In this document: positions 55,847 through 64,000 of the stretch, piece by piece | Position numbering within the stretch: position 1 is the first letter of the stretch | Layout: each line of letters opens with the position of its first letter | NCBI RefSeq assembly: GCF_002222635.1 | Contig: NZ_CP022415.1 | Location: 1,054,001 to 1,118,000 of the forward strand | DNA length: 64,000 bases | Reading direction: 5' to 3' | From: Pseudosulfitobacter pseudonitzschiae | GTDB lineage: Bacteria; Pseudomonadota; Alphaproteobacteria; Rhodobacterales; Rhodobacteraceae | The notes under the pieces: generated by a model | Databases searched by the model: none | What the model was told of the DNA's origin: nothing | Seen by the model: only the letters and a program-made list of their open reading frames with translations | Translations under genes and position numbers: made by a program

Positions 55847-57805
55847 CTACAGCTGGATGCGGAAGCGGGCAAAACCGTCAGCGCCGTCACCTGCGGGGGC
55901 GATGTTCACACCTTTGACGTCAGCCACATAGTCAGCAGCCTTGGGGCCGGTGTCGAACAGAACGCTGGCTCCTTCGACGGGTGCAAAGGTCCAGTTGGCG
56001 TCGGCACGCGGGCTGATGGTTCCCTGTTCGACAATATAGCGCACAATCACATCGCGGTTGGTGTCGGGGCCCTCGAATACGACGCTGTCGCCCATTGCTC
56101 CGGGGAAACTGCCGCCGCCACCAGCGCGGTAGTTGTTGGTGGCGATGATAAATTGTGCCTCTGGATCAATTGGTTCTGCGTTGTACTTCAGGTCGATGAT
56201 CCGGTTGGCGTCGGGGTTGATCACCGCGCCCTTGCTGTCGAATTTTGACGGCTGTGACAGGTCGATCTGATAGGTGACGCCGTCCATCACATCAAAGTTA
56301 TAGCTGGGAAAGTCCGGGTTCAGCAGAATCTGGTCAGCCTCGCCCGGAGTCACCTGATTGAACATGCCCGCAGAGCGCTCCAGCCAGTCCTTGACCTCGG
56401 CGCCTGTGACCAGCACCGCGCGGGCGGTGTTGGGATAAAGATAGAGGTCCGATACGTTCTTGATCGCCACGTCGCCTTTGGGCACGTCTGTGTAATATTC
56501 GGGGCCACCCCGGCCACCAGCCTTGAAGGGGGCGGCGGCAGAGAGGATCGGCAGGCTCTCGTATTCGGTGCCTTTCATCATCTGCGCGATGTACCATGTC
56601 TGGGCAATCGACACGATCTGCACCGAGGGGTCATCGGCCACCAATGCAAAATAGCTGTGCAGCGGCGCGTCGGTTTTGCCCACGGCGCGGCGGACATAGG
56701 CCAGAGTGGCGTCATGTTCGGCCTGAACCGAGGCCAGCACCTGCGGATCGCTTTCCACCAGCGCCGTCACGCTGCGGTCTTCGTTGCGCTTCGAAATCGG
56801 CCGCGCCTCGGAGGCGGAACCGGCGATGCGCCAGCCGTTGCCGTCACGTTCCAGCATCAGGTCGATCAGGCCCATGTGGCTGCCCCAATAGCCGCCCATC
56901 GTGGCCGGTTTGCCGTGAATGGTGCCTGCACCCGCGTCAACGGCGGCATAGTCCGTATAGGTTGCCGAGGGGAACACAAGGTGGCTGTGGCCGGTCATGA
57001 TCGCGTCGATGCCGTCGATGGCCGCCAGCGGAACCGAGGCGTTTTCCATCCCGTCGGTATAGTCCGCCGACCCGATGCCCGAGTGGGACAGGGCGATGAT
57101 GATGTCTGCGCCTTGTTCTTTCATTTGTGGTACATAAGCACGGGCAGTCTGTACAATATCACGGGTTTGCACGTTGCCTTCCAGATGGCGGCGGTCCCAG
57201 TTCATGATCTGCGGCGGCACAAATCCGATCAGCCCGATCTTGATCGGGTGGGTGTTGCCCGCGCCATCGGTGATCATCCGGTCGATCAGCACATAGGGCT
57301 GGATCAGTGTTGTGTCCTTGGTCGGCGCGCTGCCCATCTGCTTGACCACATTGGCGGACACCACGGGAAACTCTGCACCCGCAAGGGATTTCATCAGAAA
57401 ATCAAGGCCATAGTTGAATTCGTGGTTGCCAAGCGTCGAGGCGTCAAAGCCTACGGTGTTCATGGCTGCGATGACCGGATGCAGATCGCCTTCTTTCATG
57501 CCACGCTCGTAGGCGATGTAGTCGCCCATCGGGTTGCCCTGAAGGAAATCACCGTTGTCCAACAGCAGTGAATTGGTCGCCTCGGCGCGGATGTCCGTGA
57601 TGATCGACGCGGTGCGGGCAAGTCCCACCGTGTCGACCTGTTTGTCGGCGTAATAGTCGTAGGGAAAGACATGCACGTGCAGATCGGTGGTTTCCATCAG
57701 TCGCAGGTGGGCCTGATTGGCGGCGGCATTGGCCGAAAACGGGTGAACGGCCAGAAGGCTGGCGGAACTGGCGATAAAGGCACGGCGGGAGAGGGTAAGG
57801 GGCAT
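55847..57805 (-). CDS. cpdB: 2',3'-cyclic-nucleotide 2'-phosphodiesterase/3'-nucleotidase (CpdB type)
   Basis: This encodes a 652-residue periplasmic enzyme that turns extracellular cyclic nucleotides and 3'-nucleotides into nucleosides for salvage. The N-terminus is a twin-arginine-like signal (SRRAFIASSASLLAVHPFSANA). The metallophosphoesterase half shows DLHVHVFPYDYY, LGNHEFNYG and GHSHLVFPS, and the C-terminal 5'-nucleotidase domain shows NNYRAGGGGSFPG. Two-metal chemistry is expected. It is monocistronic; the ribosomal operon terminator lies past its start. Confidence 0.95.
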   Translation of the reverse strand: MPLTLSRRAFIASSASLLAVHPFSANAAANQAHLRLMETTDLHVHVFPYDYYADKQVDTVGLARTASIITDIRAEATNSLLLDNGDFLQGNPMGDYIAYERGMKEGDLHPVIAAMNTVGFDASTLGNHEFNYGLDFLMKSLAGAEFPVVSANVVKQMGSAPTKDTTLIQPYVLIDRMITDGAGNTHPIKIGLIGFVPPQIMNWDRRHLEGNVQTRDIVQTARAYVPQMKEQGADIIIALSHSGIGSADYTDGMENASVPLAAIDGIDAIMTGHSHLVFPSATYTDYAAVDAGAGTIHGKPATMGGYWGSHMGLIDLMLERDGNGWRIAGSASEARPISKRNEDRSVTALVESDPQVLASVQAEHDATLAYVRRAVGKTDAPLHSYFALVADDPSVQIVSIAQTWYIAQMMKGTEYESLPILSAAAPFKAGGRGGPEYYTDVPKGDVAIKNVSDLYLYPNTARAVLVTGAEVKDWLERSAGMFNQVTPGEADQILLNPDFPSYNFDVMDGVTYQIDLSQPSKFDSKGAVINPDANRIIDLKYNAEPIDPEAQFIIATNNYRAGGGGSFPGAMGDSVVFEGPDTNRDVIVRYIVEQGTISPRADANWTFAPVEGASVLFDTGPKAADYVADVKGVNIAPAGDGADGFARFRIQL

Positions 57806-58006
57806 CGTTCGATCCTTTGAGACATCTGCGACCGGCTATCGCCCCCGCATATGACAGGGCTATGACAGGGGCGTGCGGATGACTGGATGATGCCTGTGGA
57901 GGTGGCGATGCGTCAATGGGGACGTGAGCGGCATCAAAGCGCGCGGGCCTCGTGTCGGGATGATGCGCATGGCCGCAGGGCCGGGCTGATTTGCTTTGCC
58001 CAATAA

Positions 58007-58033
58007 AAAAGACCGCCCCGAGGGGCGGTCTTT
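58007..58033 (-). terminator. Terminator after the rpsF-rpsR-rplI operon
   Basis: A 12-bp stem AAAGACCGCCCC/GGGGCGGTCTTT has a very short loop and A/T-runs on both sides. It lies 28 bp past the rplI stop. Confidence 0.88.
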
Positions 58034-58061
58034 GAAATGTTCACTGTGCGCGATGGCGCGA

Positions 58062-58703
58062 TCAGTTGGAAGTTGTCTGGTCTTCGCCTTTGTCCTCGTC
58101 GGAGGATTGTTCGGACACAGCTTCGGCCAGATCGTCGTCGTCATTCGCAGCCGCGCCGAGGTCTTCGAACAGCTCGGAGATTTCGAAGTCGGCTGCGGCT
58201 TCTTCTTCCGCGGCCAGTTCCTGAATCGACTTGCCTGCTGCTTGCAGTTCGGCTTCTTCCACCGAGCGTGCAACGTTCAGTTCGATTGTCACTTCGACTT
58301 CGGGGTGCAGGGTGACTTGCACTTCGTGAAGGCCCAGCTGTTTGATCGGCTGAACGATGACAACCTGCTTGCGGTCCAGAGCGAAACCTTCGGCGGTGGC
58401 GGCTTCGGCTGCGTCACGGGTGGTGACCGAACCGTAAAGGTTGCCGCCGTCCGACGCCTGACGAATCACAACGAACTGTTGGCCGTTGAGTTTATCGCCA
58501 AGTGCTTCGGCTTCTTTTTTGGTCTCAAGGTTTTGCGCTTCAAGCACCACTTTGCGGGCTTCGAAGTCTGCGATGTTCTGCTCGGAAGCAGACAGCGCCT
58601 TGCCTTGGGGCAGAAGGTAGTTGCGTGCGAAGCCGGCTTTGACGTCGACGACGTCGCCCATCTGGCCCAGTTTGGCCACGCGTTCGAGAAGGATCAGTTG
58701 CAT
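58062..58703 (-). CDS. rplI: 50S ribosomal protein L9
   Basis: This encodes a 213-residue L9, which bridges the L1-stalk region and neighbouring ribosomes. The N-terminal domain [32 protein letters not shown] and the C-terminal domain ([22 protein letters not shown]) are normal. A further 60 or so acidic residues (rich in Asp, Glu, Ala, Ser) extend the C-terminus beyond the bacterial average; such tails occur in several alphaproteobacteria. It is last in the rpsF-rpsR-rplI operon. Confidence 0.97.
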   Translation of the reverse strand: MQLILLERVAKLGQMGDVVDVKAGFARNYLLPQGKALSASEQNIADFEARKVVLEAQNLETKKEAEALGDKLNGQQFVVIRQASDGGNLYGSVTTRDAAEAATAEGFALDRKQVVIVQPIKQLGLHEVQVTLHPEVEVTIELNVARSVEEAELQAAGKSIQELAAEEEAAADFEISELFEDLGAAANDDDDLAEAVSEQSSDEDKGEDQTTSN

Positions 58704-58715
58704 GTACTTGGCTCC

Positions 58716-58943
58716 TTATTTCACTGCGTAGGGCAGCAGGGCGAGGAAGCGGGCGCGTTTGATGGCACGGGCCAGTTCGCGTTGCTTCTTGGCCGAAACG
58801 GCGGTGATGCGCGACGGCACGATTTTGCCGCGCTCGGAAATATAGCGTTGCAGCAGACGTGTGTCTTTGTAGTCGATCGCGGGCGCGTTTTCACCCGAGA
58901 AAGGGCACACTTTGCGACGGCGGAAAAATGGTTTTGCAGCCAT
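58716..58943 (-). CDS. rpsR: 30S ribosomal protein S18
   Basis: This encodes a 75-residue S18 with the typical [16 protein letters not shown]-terminus, [25 protein letters not shown] core and [22 protein letters not shown]-terminus. S18 pairs with S6 on the small subunit. Spacing of 12 to 25 bases to its neighbours fits one operon. Confidence 0.98.
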   Translation of the reverse strand: MAAKPFFRRRKVCPFSGENAPAIDYKDTRLLQRYISERGKIVPSRITAVSAKKQRELARAIKRARFLALLPYAVK

Positions 58944-58968
58944 GGGTTAGCTCCTTTTTGCTCGGGGT

Positions 58969-59322
58969 TCAGCGGCGCTCGCGACGGGTGTCGCGTTCGT
59001 CACGTTTCTGCATCTGGACCGACGGACCTTCTTGGTGCGCGTCGACTTTGATGGTCAGCACGCGCATGACGTCGTCGTGCAGACGCATCAGGCGTTCCAT
59101 CTCTTGCACGGCTGTGGCCGGTGCGTCGGTGCGCAGGAAGGCGTAGTGGCCTTTGCGGTTTTTGTTGATTTTGTACGCCATCGTTTTGACGCCCCAGTAT
59201 TCGTTTTCAACCAGGGTGCCGCCGTTGTCGGCGAGGACGGTGCCAAAATGTTCGATCAGGCCTTCGGCTTGTGTGTTCGACAAGTCTTGGCGTGCGATCA
59301 TGACATGCTCGTAAAGGGGCAT
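58969..59322 (-). CDS. rpsF: 30S ribosomal protein S6
   Basis: This encodes a 117-residue S6. The N-terminal MPLYEHVMIARQDLSNTQAEGL and the NRKGHYAFLRTDAPATAVQEMERL segment are diagnostic, with a short basic C-terminal tail (QKRDERDTRRERR). GGAG lies seven bases before the ATG at 59322; an in-frame extension upstream is not protein-like. First gene of the operon, with a leader of about 100 bases. Confidence 0.98.
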   Translation of the reverse strand: MPLYEHVMIARQDLSNTQAEGLIEHFGTVLADNGGTLVENEYWGVKTMAYKINKNRKGHYAFLRTDAPATAVQEMERLMRLHDDVMRVLTIKVDAHQEGPSVQMQKRDERDTRRERR

Positions 59323-59659
59323 GTTCGCTCCATTTATATCAAGGCGCATTTCATAGACGAAGCTTTCAAGTCCCTTTGCGGCTTCGGCACGAGAGTCTGC
59401 GCGGTTCAGATGAGGTGCAAAAGGAAGTGCCCATATACACGGTTTGGGCGGGGGCGCAAGCTTGCGGTGTGCAAGTATGCGGGGCGCAGGCTGTGCAGGG
59501 CAGAGCGTGAACAGCTGTGCGAATTGCGCGTGATTGTTTCCAGTTTCCATTACAATGCCCCGCACCGGTCCTTGGTGTGCCGTATTCTTGCCCTTTTCGC
59601 TGGCCAAAAAAGATGCAGCACAGATCATTTCGGTTTGCCCGCGAACGAAGGATACGCTC
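59323..59659. other. 337-bp divergent gap before rpsF and the small membrane gene
   Basis: The minus-strand side holds the rpsF leader; a TATATG box at 59432-59437 could be the -10. Within the leader CGAAGC and GCTTCG can pair around a 17-nt loop, a possible spot for S6-S18 autoregulation (inference only). A palindrome GCAAGCTTGC lies near 59457. No gene is supported. Confidence 0.45.
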
Positions 59660-60160
59660 ATGACCGCTACAACCGATTTTATGACCGACACCGCCATGAC
59701 CACATCCACCCTGAGCACACCAGTGCGATCGTTGGACGGGGGCCGCACAGTGGTGCGGATGGCCCGCCGGATAACGGGGGCGGCGTTGATCCTTGCGGCG
59801 GCGGGATTGTGGATTGCACCGGGCAGCAATTGGACGGCGGACGCGGTGTTGATCAAGTTGGTGCTGTCGCTGGTTGCGGGGCTGGTCGGTTTGGCACTGG
59901 TGCAAAGCTGGTCCGCGCCCGACACCCCCGAAGCCGAGATTGACGTGGTGCGCCGCCGTGTGCGTCTGGTGCGCCGGACGCGCCGCGGGGACAAGGTTTT
60001 GCAAGATTGCAGCTTTGCCGAACTGGGACGCGTCGAAAATCACAAGAACATCGTCACGTTGTGGGACACGCGTGGTGCCTTGCTGGCCGAAGTGGCCCCC
60101 ACAGATCGCGGGACGCTGCGGTTTCTTGTGTCTGGATTGCGCGACGCAGGCAAGCTGTGA
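59660..60160 (+). CDS. Small two-helix membrane protein, unknown function
   Basis: This encodes a 166-residue protein. After a polar N-terminus (about residues 1-35) come two hydrophobic helices (about 37-52 and 65-80), then a soluble C-terminal domain of about 85 residues rich in Arg and Val (EIDVVRRRVRLVRRTRRGD, then FAELGRVENHKNIVTLWDTRG), likely cytoplasmic. The ATG at 59660 follows GAAGGATA. I do not recognise the family; it appears common in Rhodobacteraceae. It lies between the ribosomal operon and yceI. Confidence 0.7.
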   Translation: MTATTDFMTDTAMTTSTLSTPVRSLDGGRTVVRMARRITGAALILAAAGLWIAPGSNWTADAVLIKLVLSLVAGLVGLALVQSWSAPDTPEAEIDVVRRRVRLVRRTRRGDKVLQDCSFAELGRVENHKNIVTLWDTRGALLAEVAPTDRGTLRFLVSGLRDAGKL

Positions 60161-60316
60161 CCATTTTAGGGCGATCGTGCCGGATCGCACTGCGCAAGTC
60201 TGCACAGTCCCCCTGTTCAGAGGCGCGCAGAAGATGTTGATCAATGCCGACTTGAATAAACGCTAAATCGCACGACATTTAGGGCACAGTTTCATCAACA
60301 CGGAGTGACCCCTAAT

Positions 60317-60886
60317 ATGAAATCCCTTCTGCTTGCCACGGCCCTGTCAACGGCTGCCACCATGTCCTTTGCTGCCGATACATACACATTTGATCCCGGA
60401 CACAGCCAAATTGTGTTCCATTATGAACACCTTGGATTTTCGACAACATACGGCATGTTCTCGGGCTTTGATGGTGAAATCAGCTTTGATCAGGAAGACC
60501 CTGCAAAGTCGTCCGTTTCGGTGTCTTTTCCTGCCACCAGCATGATCACCGGCTGGGAGCCGCGCCTGAACCACTTTATGACAGATGATTTCTTTGGTGC
60601 GTCCGAAGATGACATGGTGACGTTCACATCGACTAGCATCGAAGTGACCGGCGACGACACCGCTCTGATCACCGGTGATCTGACCATGAACGACATCACC
60701 AAGCCTGTCGTTCTGGACGCCAAGCTGACGCAGATGGGGGATCACCCGCAGGCGGGCAAACCCTGGGCCGGTTTCAGCGCGACCACTTCGGTGATGCGGA
60801 CAGATTTCGACATGGGCATGTTTGCGCCCTATGTCGGCGATCAGGTCGATATCATTATCTCGATCGAGGCGATGAAGGCTGACTAA
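60317..60886 (+). CDS. yceI: YceI family periplasmic lipid-binding protein
   Basis: This encodes a 189-residue exported lipocalin-like protein of the YceI family, which binds polyisoprenoids in its barrel. The signal peptide covers about residues 1-19; the core shows DPGHSQIVFHYEHLGFSTTYGMF, the FFGASEDDMVTFTST stretch and GDLTMNDITKPVVLDA. The ATG at 60317 is chosen because it begins a clean signal peptide. A strong hairpin follows. A b561-YceI fusion lies just downstream on the other strand. Confidence 0.95.
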   Translation: MKSLLLATALSTAATMSFAADTYTFDPGHSQIVFHYEHLGFSTTYGMFSGFDGEISFDQEDPAKSSVSVSFPATSMITGWEPRLNHFMTDDFFGASEDDMVTFTSTSIEVTGDDTALITGDLTMNDITKPVVLDAKLTQMGDHPQAGKPWAGFSATTSVMRTDFDMGMFAPYVGDQVDIIISIEAMKAD

Positions 60887-60907
60887 GCCGTTCTATGTTT
60901 CTGCGAG

Positions 60908-60942
60908 AATGGCCGCCGGAGTGATCCGGCGGCCATTTCTGT
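60908..60942 (+). terminator. Strong hairpin after yceI
   Basis: A 13-bp stem AATGGCCGCCGGA (60908-60920) with TCCGGCGGCCATT (60925-60937) has a 4-nt loop, followed by a weak T-rich stretch. Confidence 0.78.
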
Positions 60943-60976
60943 TGCGGGTCGGTATTTGGCGTCGCGTATGGGGAAA

Positions 60977-61014
60977 GGTGCCTCCGGCGGGGATATTTTG
61001 AGCCAAAAGAAAGA
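60977..61014. repeat. Rhodobacteraceae-type intergenic motif
   Basis: The stretch GGTGCCTCCGGCGGGGATAT followed by TTTGAGCCAAAAGAAAG resembles an element I recall as very common between genes in Roseobacter genomes. Only one copy lies in this window, so its repetitive nature cannot be shown here. Confidence 0.45.
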
Positions 61015-61026
61015 TGTCTGCGCGCT

Positions 61027-62223
61027 TTAGTTTCGGGTGGCGGTCAGCTCGACCTGTATGTCGACGGGGAATTTCAGGCTGCCCTCATCGTTCATGTTGG
61101 CACCGATGTTATAATCGCGTCGGTCGATTGTGGTGCTGCCCTTCATCGTGGCGGTGTCGCCGTCAATGGTCAGATCAAAGGGCAGGTCCAGTGCGACCGA
61201 CTGATCCTTGATCGTCAGGGTGCCACGGGCTGTGGTGCTGTCGATGGTCGTGATGATTTCGGCCGAATAGGTCGCTGTCGGGTATTGCTCGACGTTGAAA
61301 AAGTCGGGGCCCATGGCTTGATCGGTGACCGAGCCCAGCGTGAGCGAGCCGATGGCGATTGTGACTTCGACCGCGCCGGAAATGCCGTTTTGGACGGTGT
61401 CGTCAAATGTGATGTCGGCGGTCCAGTCGGCAAAGCTGCCAGTCACATCGGACCCGAACTGGTTGACCACGATGGACAGGGTGCCGTCTTGTACCTGCCA
61501 GTCGGATTGCACCTCGGTGAGAGACGCAGGGCCGGGGCGGGCGTTTTCTGCCCCTGCGACGCCCAGCCCTGCGCCAAAGGCAATGGCCAAGGCCCAGATG
61601 ACAGCGGCGGTGATTGCGGGGCGGCGGGGGCTGTGTTGGCCGCCTGGTGTTGTAGCGGTGGTGGTGCCGAACCACATCCGGCGCAGGGTGCTGTCGCGGT
61701 CGATGAAATGGTGTTTGAGCGCGCCCAGAATGTGCAGCGCAAGGGATGCTTCTAAAACATGGGTGGCGATTTCATGCATCGCGCCGAATGCGCCTGCGAC
61801 GGTTTCGGATTTGGGCACCAGTGGCAGGTTCTGGCCGATGGGCAGCCAGTGCGGGGCAAAACCTGCGGAGGAGGCGTGGTGAATCCAGCCCGACAGCGGC
61901 ACGATCACCAGACTGGCGTAGAGTAGCCAGTGGACGGTTTCGGCGGCGAAGGTTTCAAGCTTGCGTTCCGGATGCAGGTTTGCGGGTTTGGTTTGGGTTA
62001 TGGCCCACAGGATGCGTGCAAGGGCCACGAAGAACACCGTGATCCCCAGCGTTTTGTGCAGCGAGAACAGCCGCGCCTTGGTCGCCAGTTGTTCTGCGGT
62101 GTCATAGGCCATTGCGTTGGCAATCAGCCCCAGTGGGATCAGGGTGATGATCAGCAGGGCGATCAGCCAGTGAAAGGTTTTGGTCACGGTGCCATAGCGG
62201 TCGTCGGCGTTGGTCAGTGGCAT
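61027..62223 (-). CDS. Cytochrome b561-YceI fusion protein
   Basis: This encodes a 398-residue protein with an N-terminal cytochrome b561/YodB domain of four to five helices (about 1-190), containing candidate heme histidines (H18 in TFHWLIALLI, LHKTLG, TVHWLLYAS, MHEIATH), a further helix near 205-225, and a C-terminal YceI lipocalin-like barrel (about 235-398: GTLSIVVNQFGSDVTGSF, GPDFFNVEQYPTATY, TLTIKDQSVALDLPFDL). It could pass electrons to or from a lipid-quinone held in the barrel (inference). The start at 62223 is natural. Convergent with the stand-alone yceI. Confidence 0.88.
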   Translation of the reverse strand: MPLTNADDRYGTVTKTFHWLIALLIITLIPLGLIANAMAYDTAEQLATKARLFSLHKTLGITVFFVALARILWAITQTKPANLHPERKLETFAAETVHWLLYASLVIVPLSGWIHHASSAGFAPHWLPIGQNLPLVPKSETVAGAFGAMHEIATHVLEASLALHILGALKHHFIDRDSTLRRMWFGTTTATTPGGQHSPRRPAITAAVIWALAIAFGAGLGVAGAENARPGPASLTEVQSDWQVQDGTLSIVVNQFGSDVTGSFADWTADITFDDTVQNGISGAVEVTIAIGSLTLGSVTDQAMGPDFFNVEQYPTATYSAEIITTIDSTTARGTLTIKDQSVALDLPFDLTIDGDTATMKGSTTIDRRDYNIGANMNDEGSLKFPVDIQVELTATRN

Positions 62224-62317
62224 ATCTGTCTCCGAAGTGGACGGATGAAGGGTTTGCCCTGAGGCGGGCTTGATCGTTAATGTGACCTATTGGCATGTTT
62301 TTGTAACTGCAAATAGT

Positions 62318-62331
62318 TGCACAGGCATCGT
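62318..62331. promoter_or_regulatory. Candidate operator between b561-yceI and fabD
   Basis: TGCAAATAGTTGCA has 5-bp arms TGCAA/TTGCA around ATAG. It lies in the 202-bp divergent gap, 95 bp from the b561 start. Could serve either gene; no regulator can be named. Confidence 0.35.
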
Positions 62332-62425
62332 GCGGGAATTGGTGTGATTGGGTTCGTGCGGCTTGTGTGCGGCGCGCGAGGTCTCTAAACCGCGCAGAAC
62401 GGCAAACGAGGGAGGGCAGCAGCCC

Positions 62426-63355
62426 ATGAGCATAGCATTTGTATTTCCCGGACAGGGCGCACAGACCATTGGCATGGGCCGCGATCTGGCCGAGGCCTAT
62501 CCGGCAGCGCGGGCGGTTTTTGACGAGGTTGACGACGCTTTGGGCGAAAAGCTGAGCGACCTGATCTGGGAGGGCGATGTTGAAACGCTGACCCTGACGC
62601 AGAATGCGCAGCCTGCGCTGATGGCCACGTCGCTGGCGGCGATGCGCGCGCTTGAGGTCGAGGGATACGGTATTGGCACGGCCTCATTCGTGGCAGGTCA
62701 TTCGCTGGGCGAATATTCCGCTTTGGCGGCTGCCGGCGCCATTTCGGTGGCGGATACGGCGCGGTTGCTGCGGATTCGCGGTGCGGCGATGCAAGAGGCG
62801 GTGCCGGTTGGCATGGGCGCAATGGCTGCTTTGCTGGGGCTGGATTTCGACACGGCAACCGAAGTGGCCGAAGAAGCGGCCGAGGGCGAGGTTTGTCAGG
62901 CGGCAAATGACAACGATCCGGCGCAGGTTGTGGTGTCGGGTCACAAGGCCGCTGTCGAGCGGGCCATCGGGATCGCCAAGGCGAAGGGTGCCAAACGTGC
63001 GCTTTTGCTGCCGGTAAGTGCGCCTTTTCATTGTGCTTTGATGGAACCTGCGGCGCAAAAGATGGCCGAGGCATTGGACGCTGTCGAAATCAATGCGCCG
63101 GCGGTGCCGTTGGTTGCGAACGTGCGCGCCGAGGCCGTGGACAGCGCCAAGATTATCCGCGATCTGCTGGTGGAGCAGGTCACAGGATCTGTCCGCTGGC
63201 GGGAAAGTGTCATGTGGATGGCCGCACAGGGTGTGACCGAGATGTGGGAAATTGGCGCAGGCAAGGCGCTGAGCGGGATGATCCGCCGGATCGACCGTGA
63301 TGTCGCCACGCGCAACATTGGCGTGGCCGCTGATATTGCCGCACTCAAAGCGTAA
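62426..63355 (+). CDS. fabD: Malonyl CoA-acyl carrier protein transacylase
   Basis: This encodes a 309-residue enzyme that moves malonyl groups from CoA to ACP at the start of fatty-acid synthesis. The FPGQGAQ motif, the active site GHSLGEYSA (Ser93), Arg118 and His202 (APFHCALM) are present. GAGGGAGGG precedes the ATG at 62426. fabG follows after 21 bases. Confidence 0.98.
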   Translation: MSIAFVFPGQGAQTIGMGRDLAEAYPAARAVFDEVDDALGEKLSDLIWEGDVETLTLTQNAQPALMATSLAAMRALEVEGYGIGTASFVAGHSLGEYSALAAAGAISVADTARLLRIRGAAMQEAVPVGMGAMAALLGLDFDTATEVAEEAAEGEVCQAANDNDPAQVVVSGHKAAVERAIGIAKAKGAKRALLLPVSAPFHCALMEPAAQKMAEALDAVEINAPAVPLVANVRAEAVDSAKIIRDLLVEQVTGSVRWRESVMWMAAQGVTEMWEIGAGKALSGMIRRIDRDVATRNIGVAADIAALKA

Positions 63356-63376
63356 CTTGGTGAAGAGGAACAGTTT

Positions 63377-64000
63377 ATGGATTTGACGGATAAAACGGCG
63401 CTGGTCACCGGCGCATCGGGTGGCATCGGTGCCGAGATTGCACGGGTGCTGCATCGGGCAGGGGCCACTGTGGCGCTGTCTGGTACGCGGGTAGAGCCGT
63501 TGGAGGCACTGGCGGCTGAATTGGGCGACCGTGTGCATGTGTTGCCGTGCAACCTGAGCGACGCGGAGGCGGTTGACGCGCTGCCCAAGCAGGCCATCGA
63601 GGCGATGGGACGCGTTGATATTCTGGTCAACAACGCAGGTATTACCCGCGACAATCTGTTTATGCGGATGTCGGACGACGATTGGAACAGCGTTCTGGAC
63701 GTGAACCTGACTGCCACGATGAAACTGTGCCGTGGCGTTCTGCGCGGCATGATGAAGGCCCGTTGGGGCCGGATCATCAACATCAGTTCGATTGTGGGGG
63801 CAATTGGCAACCCCGGTCAGGCGAACTATGCGGCCAGCAAGGCAGGCATGATCGCCATGTCGAAAAGTCTGGCCTATGAGGTGGCCAGCCGTGGGATTAC
63901 AGTGAATGCTGTAGCGCCGGGATTTATTACCACCCCAATGACAGAAAAGTTGACAGATGACCAAAAAGCAGGGCTTTTGTCGCAAATTCCTGCCGGACGT
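63377..64000 (+). CDS. fabG: 3-oxoacyl-ACP reductase FabG (3' end outside window)
   Basis: The first 208 codons of an approximately 245-residue short-chain dehydrogenase that reduces 3-oxoacyl-ACP with NADPH. The TGASGGIG motif begins at residue 11, NNAG is at 85-88, and the catalytic Ser138, Tyr151 and Lys155 (YAASK) match FabG numbering. AGAGGAA lies before the ATG. The frame remains open to the last base. Its position after fabD is the usual fatty-acid cluster. Confidence 0.97.
   Translation, partial: MDLTDKTALVTGASGGIGAEIARVLHRAGATVALSGTRVEPLEALAAELGDRVHVLPCNLSDAEAVDALPKQAIEAMGRVDILVNNAGITRDNLFMRMSDDDWNSVLDVNLTATMKLCRGVLRGMMKARWGRIINISSIVGAIGNPGQANYAASKAGMIAMSKSLAYEVASRGITVNAVAPGFITTPMTEKLTDDQKAGLLSQIPAGR

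Noticed and set aside
57860-58273. 137-codon minus-strand frame overlapping the rplI 3' end
   Set aside because: Off-frame shadow of the acidic L9 tail and its terminator.

Overview
The window is a chromosomal segment, roughly 60% GC, from an alphaproteobacterium of the Rhodobacterales (Roseobacter-type Rhodobacteraceae). Evidence for this is the mix of YfgM-BamB-Der, YajC-SecD-SecF-(TauE-like)-Mth938-CcmABCDG, and GlnB-GlnA orders, a cytochrome b561-YceI fusion, heme-dependent oxidative N-demethylase and DUF6314 genes, TRAP transport genes, and the style of short intergenic spaces. No plasmid, phage, transposon or CRISPR signature was found. Almost all of it reads as stable core genome. I did not find a clearly new multi-gene system; the points of interest are individual odd proteins, RNA hairpins and gene-junction architecture.

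Layout. 1-2260: end of the sarcosine oxidase operon (soxA, cut by the window edge, and soxG). 2435-8435: Fe-type superoxide dismutase, a RarD-type permease, a LOG-family hydrolase, a LysM envelope protein, an Atm1-type ABC exporter and a small conserved protein. 8480-13710 (minus strand): a two-gene RND efflux operon with a palindrome over its promoter region. 13915-17538: YfgM-like protein, BamB and Der. 17564-20734: a TspO-like membrane protein, a DUF2235 hydrolase and seryl-tRNA synthetase. 20945-27808: YajC-SecDF, two accessory genes and the cytochrome c maturation genes ccmABCDG.

27813-32801 (minus): AtoE-type fatty-acid carrier, a short-chain dehydrogenase and aconitase. 33078-36786: a DUF1223 protein, a lipid acyltransferase, a DMT permease and a stand-alone FliG. 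36844-38858 (minus): a TPR protein and a sulfur-detoxification pair (metallo-beta-lactamase fold hydrolase plus rhodanese). 39037-43850: PurB, a DUF6314 protein, the biotin transporter BioY, an oxidative N-demethylase, a glyoxalase-related protein and an MltB-type transglycosylase. 43934-48935: an unrecognised membrane-anchored protein, glnB-glnA, a stand-alone NAD(P)H-hydrate dehydratase and a degenerate Hint-domain protein. A leucine tRNA lies at 49125-49208.

49495-53609: a periplasmic protein with two PilJ-type sensor domains, then a complete TRAP transporter (dctP, dctQ, dctM) with two strong hairpins after dctP. 53774-59322: trigger factor, a lipoprotein transglycosylase, a 2',3'-cyclic nucleotide phosphodiesterase, and the rpsF-rpsR-rplI ribosomal operon. 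59660-64000: a small membrane protein, YceI, a b561-YceI fusion, then the start of the fatty-acid synthesis cluster (fabD, fabG cut by the window edge).

Functionally the segment covers envelope biogenesis (Bam, Sec, LpxL-like, two lytic transglycosylases, LysM), redox and heme/thiol chemistry (Ccm, Sod, YceI/b561, persulfide handling), nitrogen control (PII and glutamine synthetase) and uptake or export (TRAP, AtoE, BioY, RND, ABC, DMT). Many adjacent genes overlap at start/stop codons, and several convergent pairs share interlocked stop codons.
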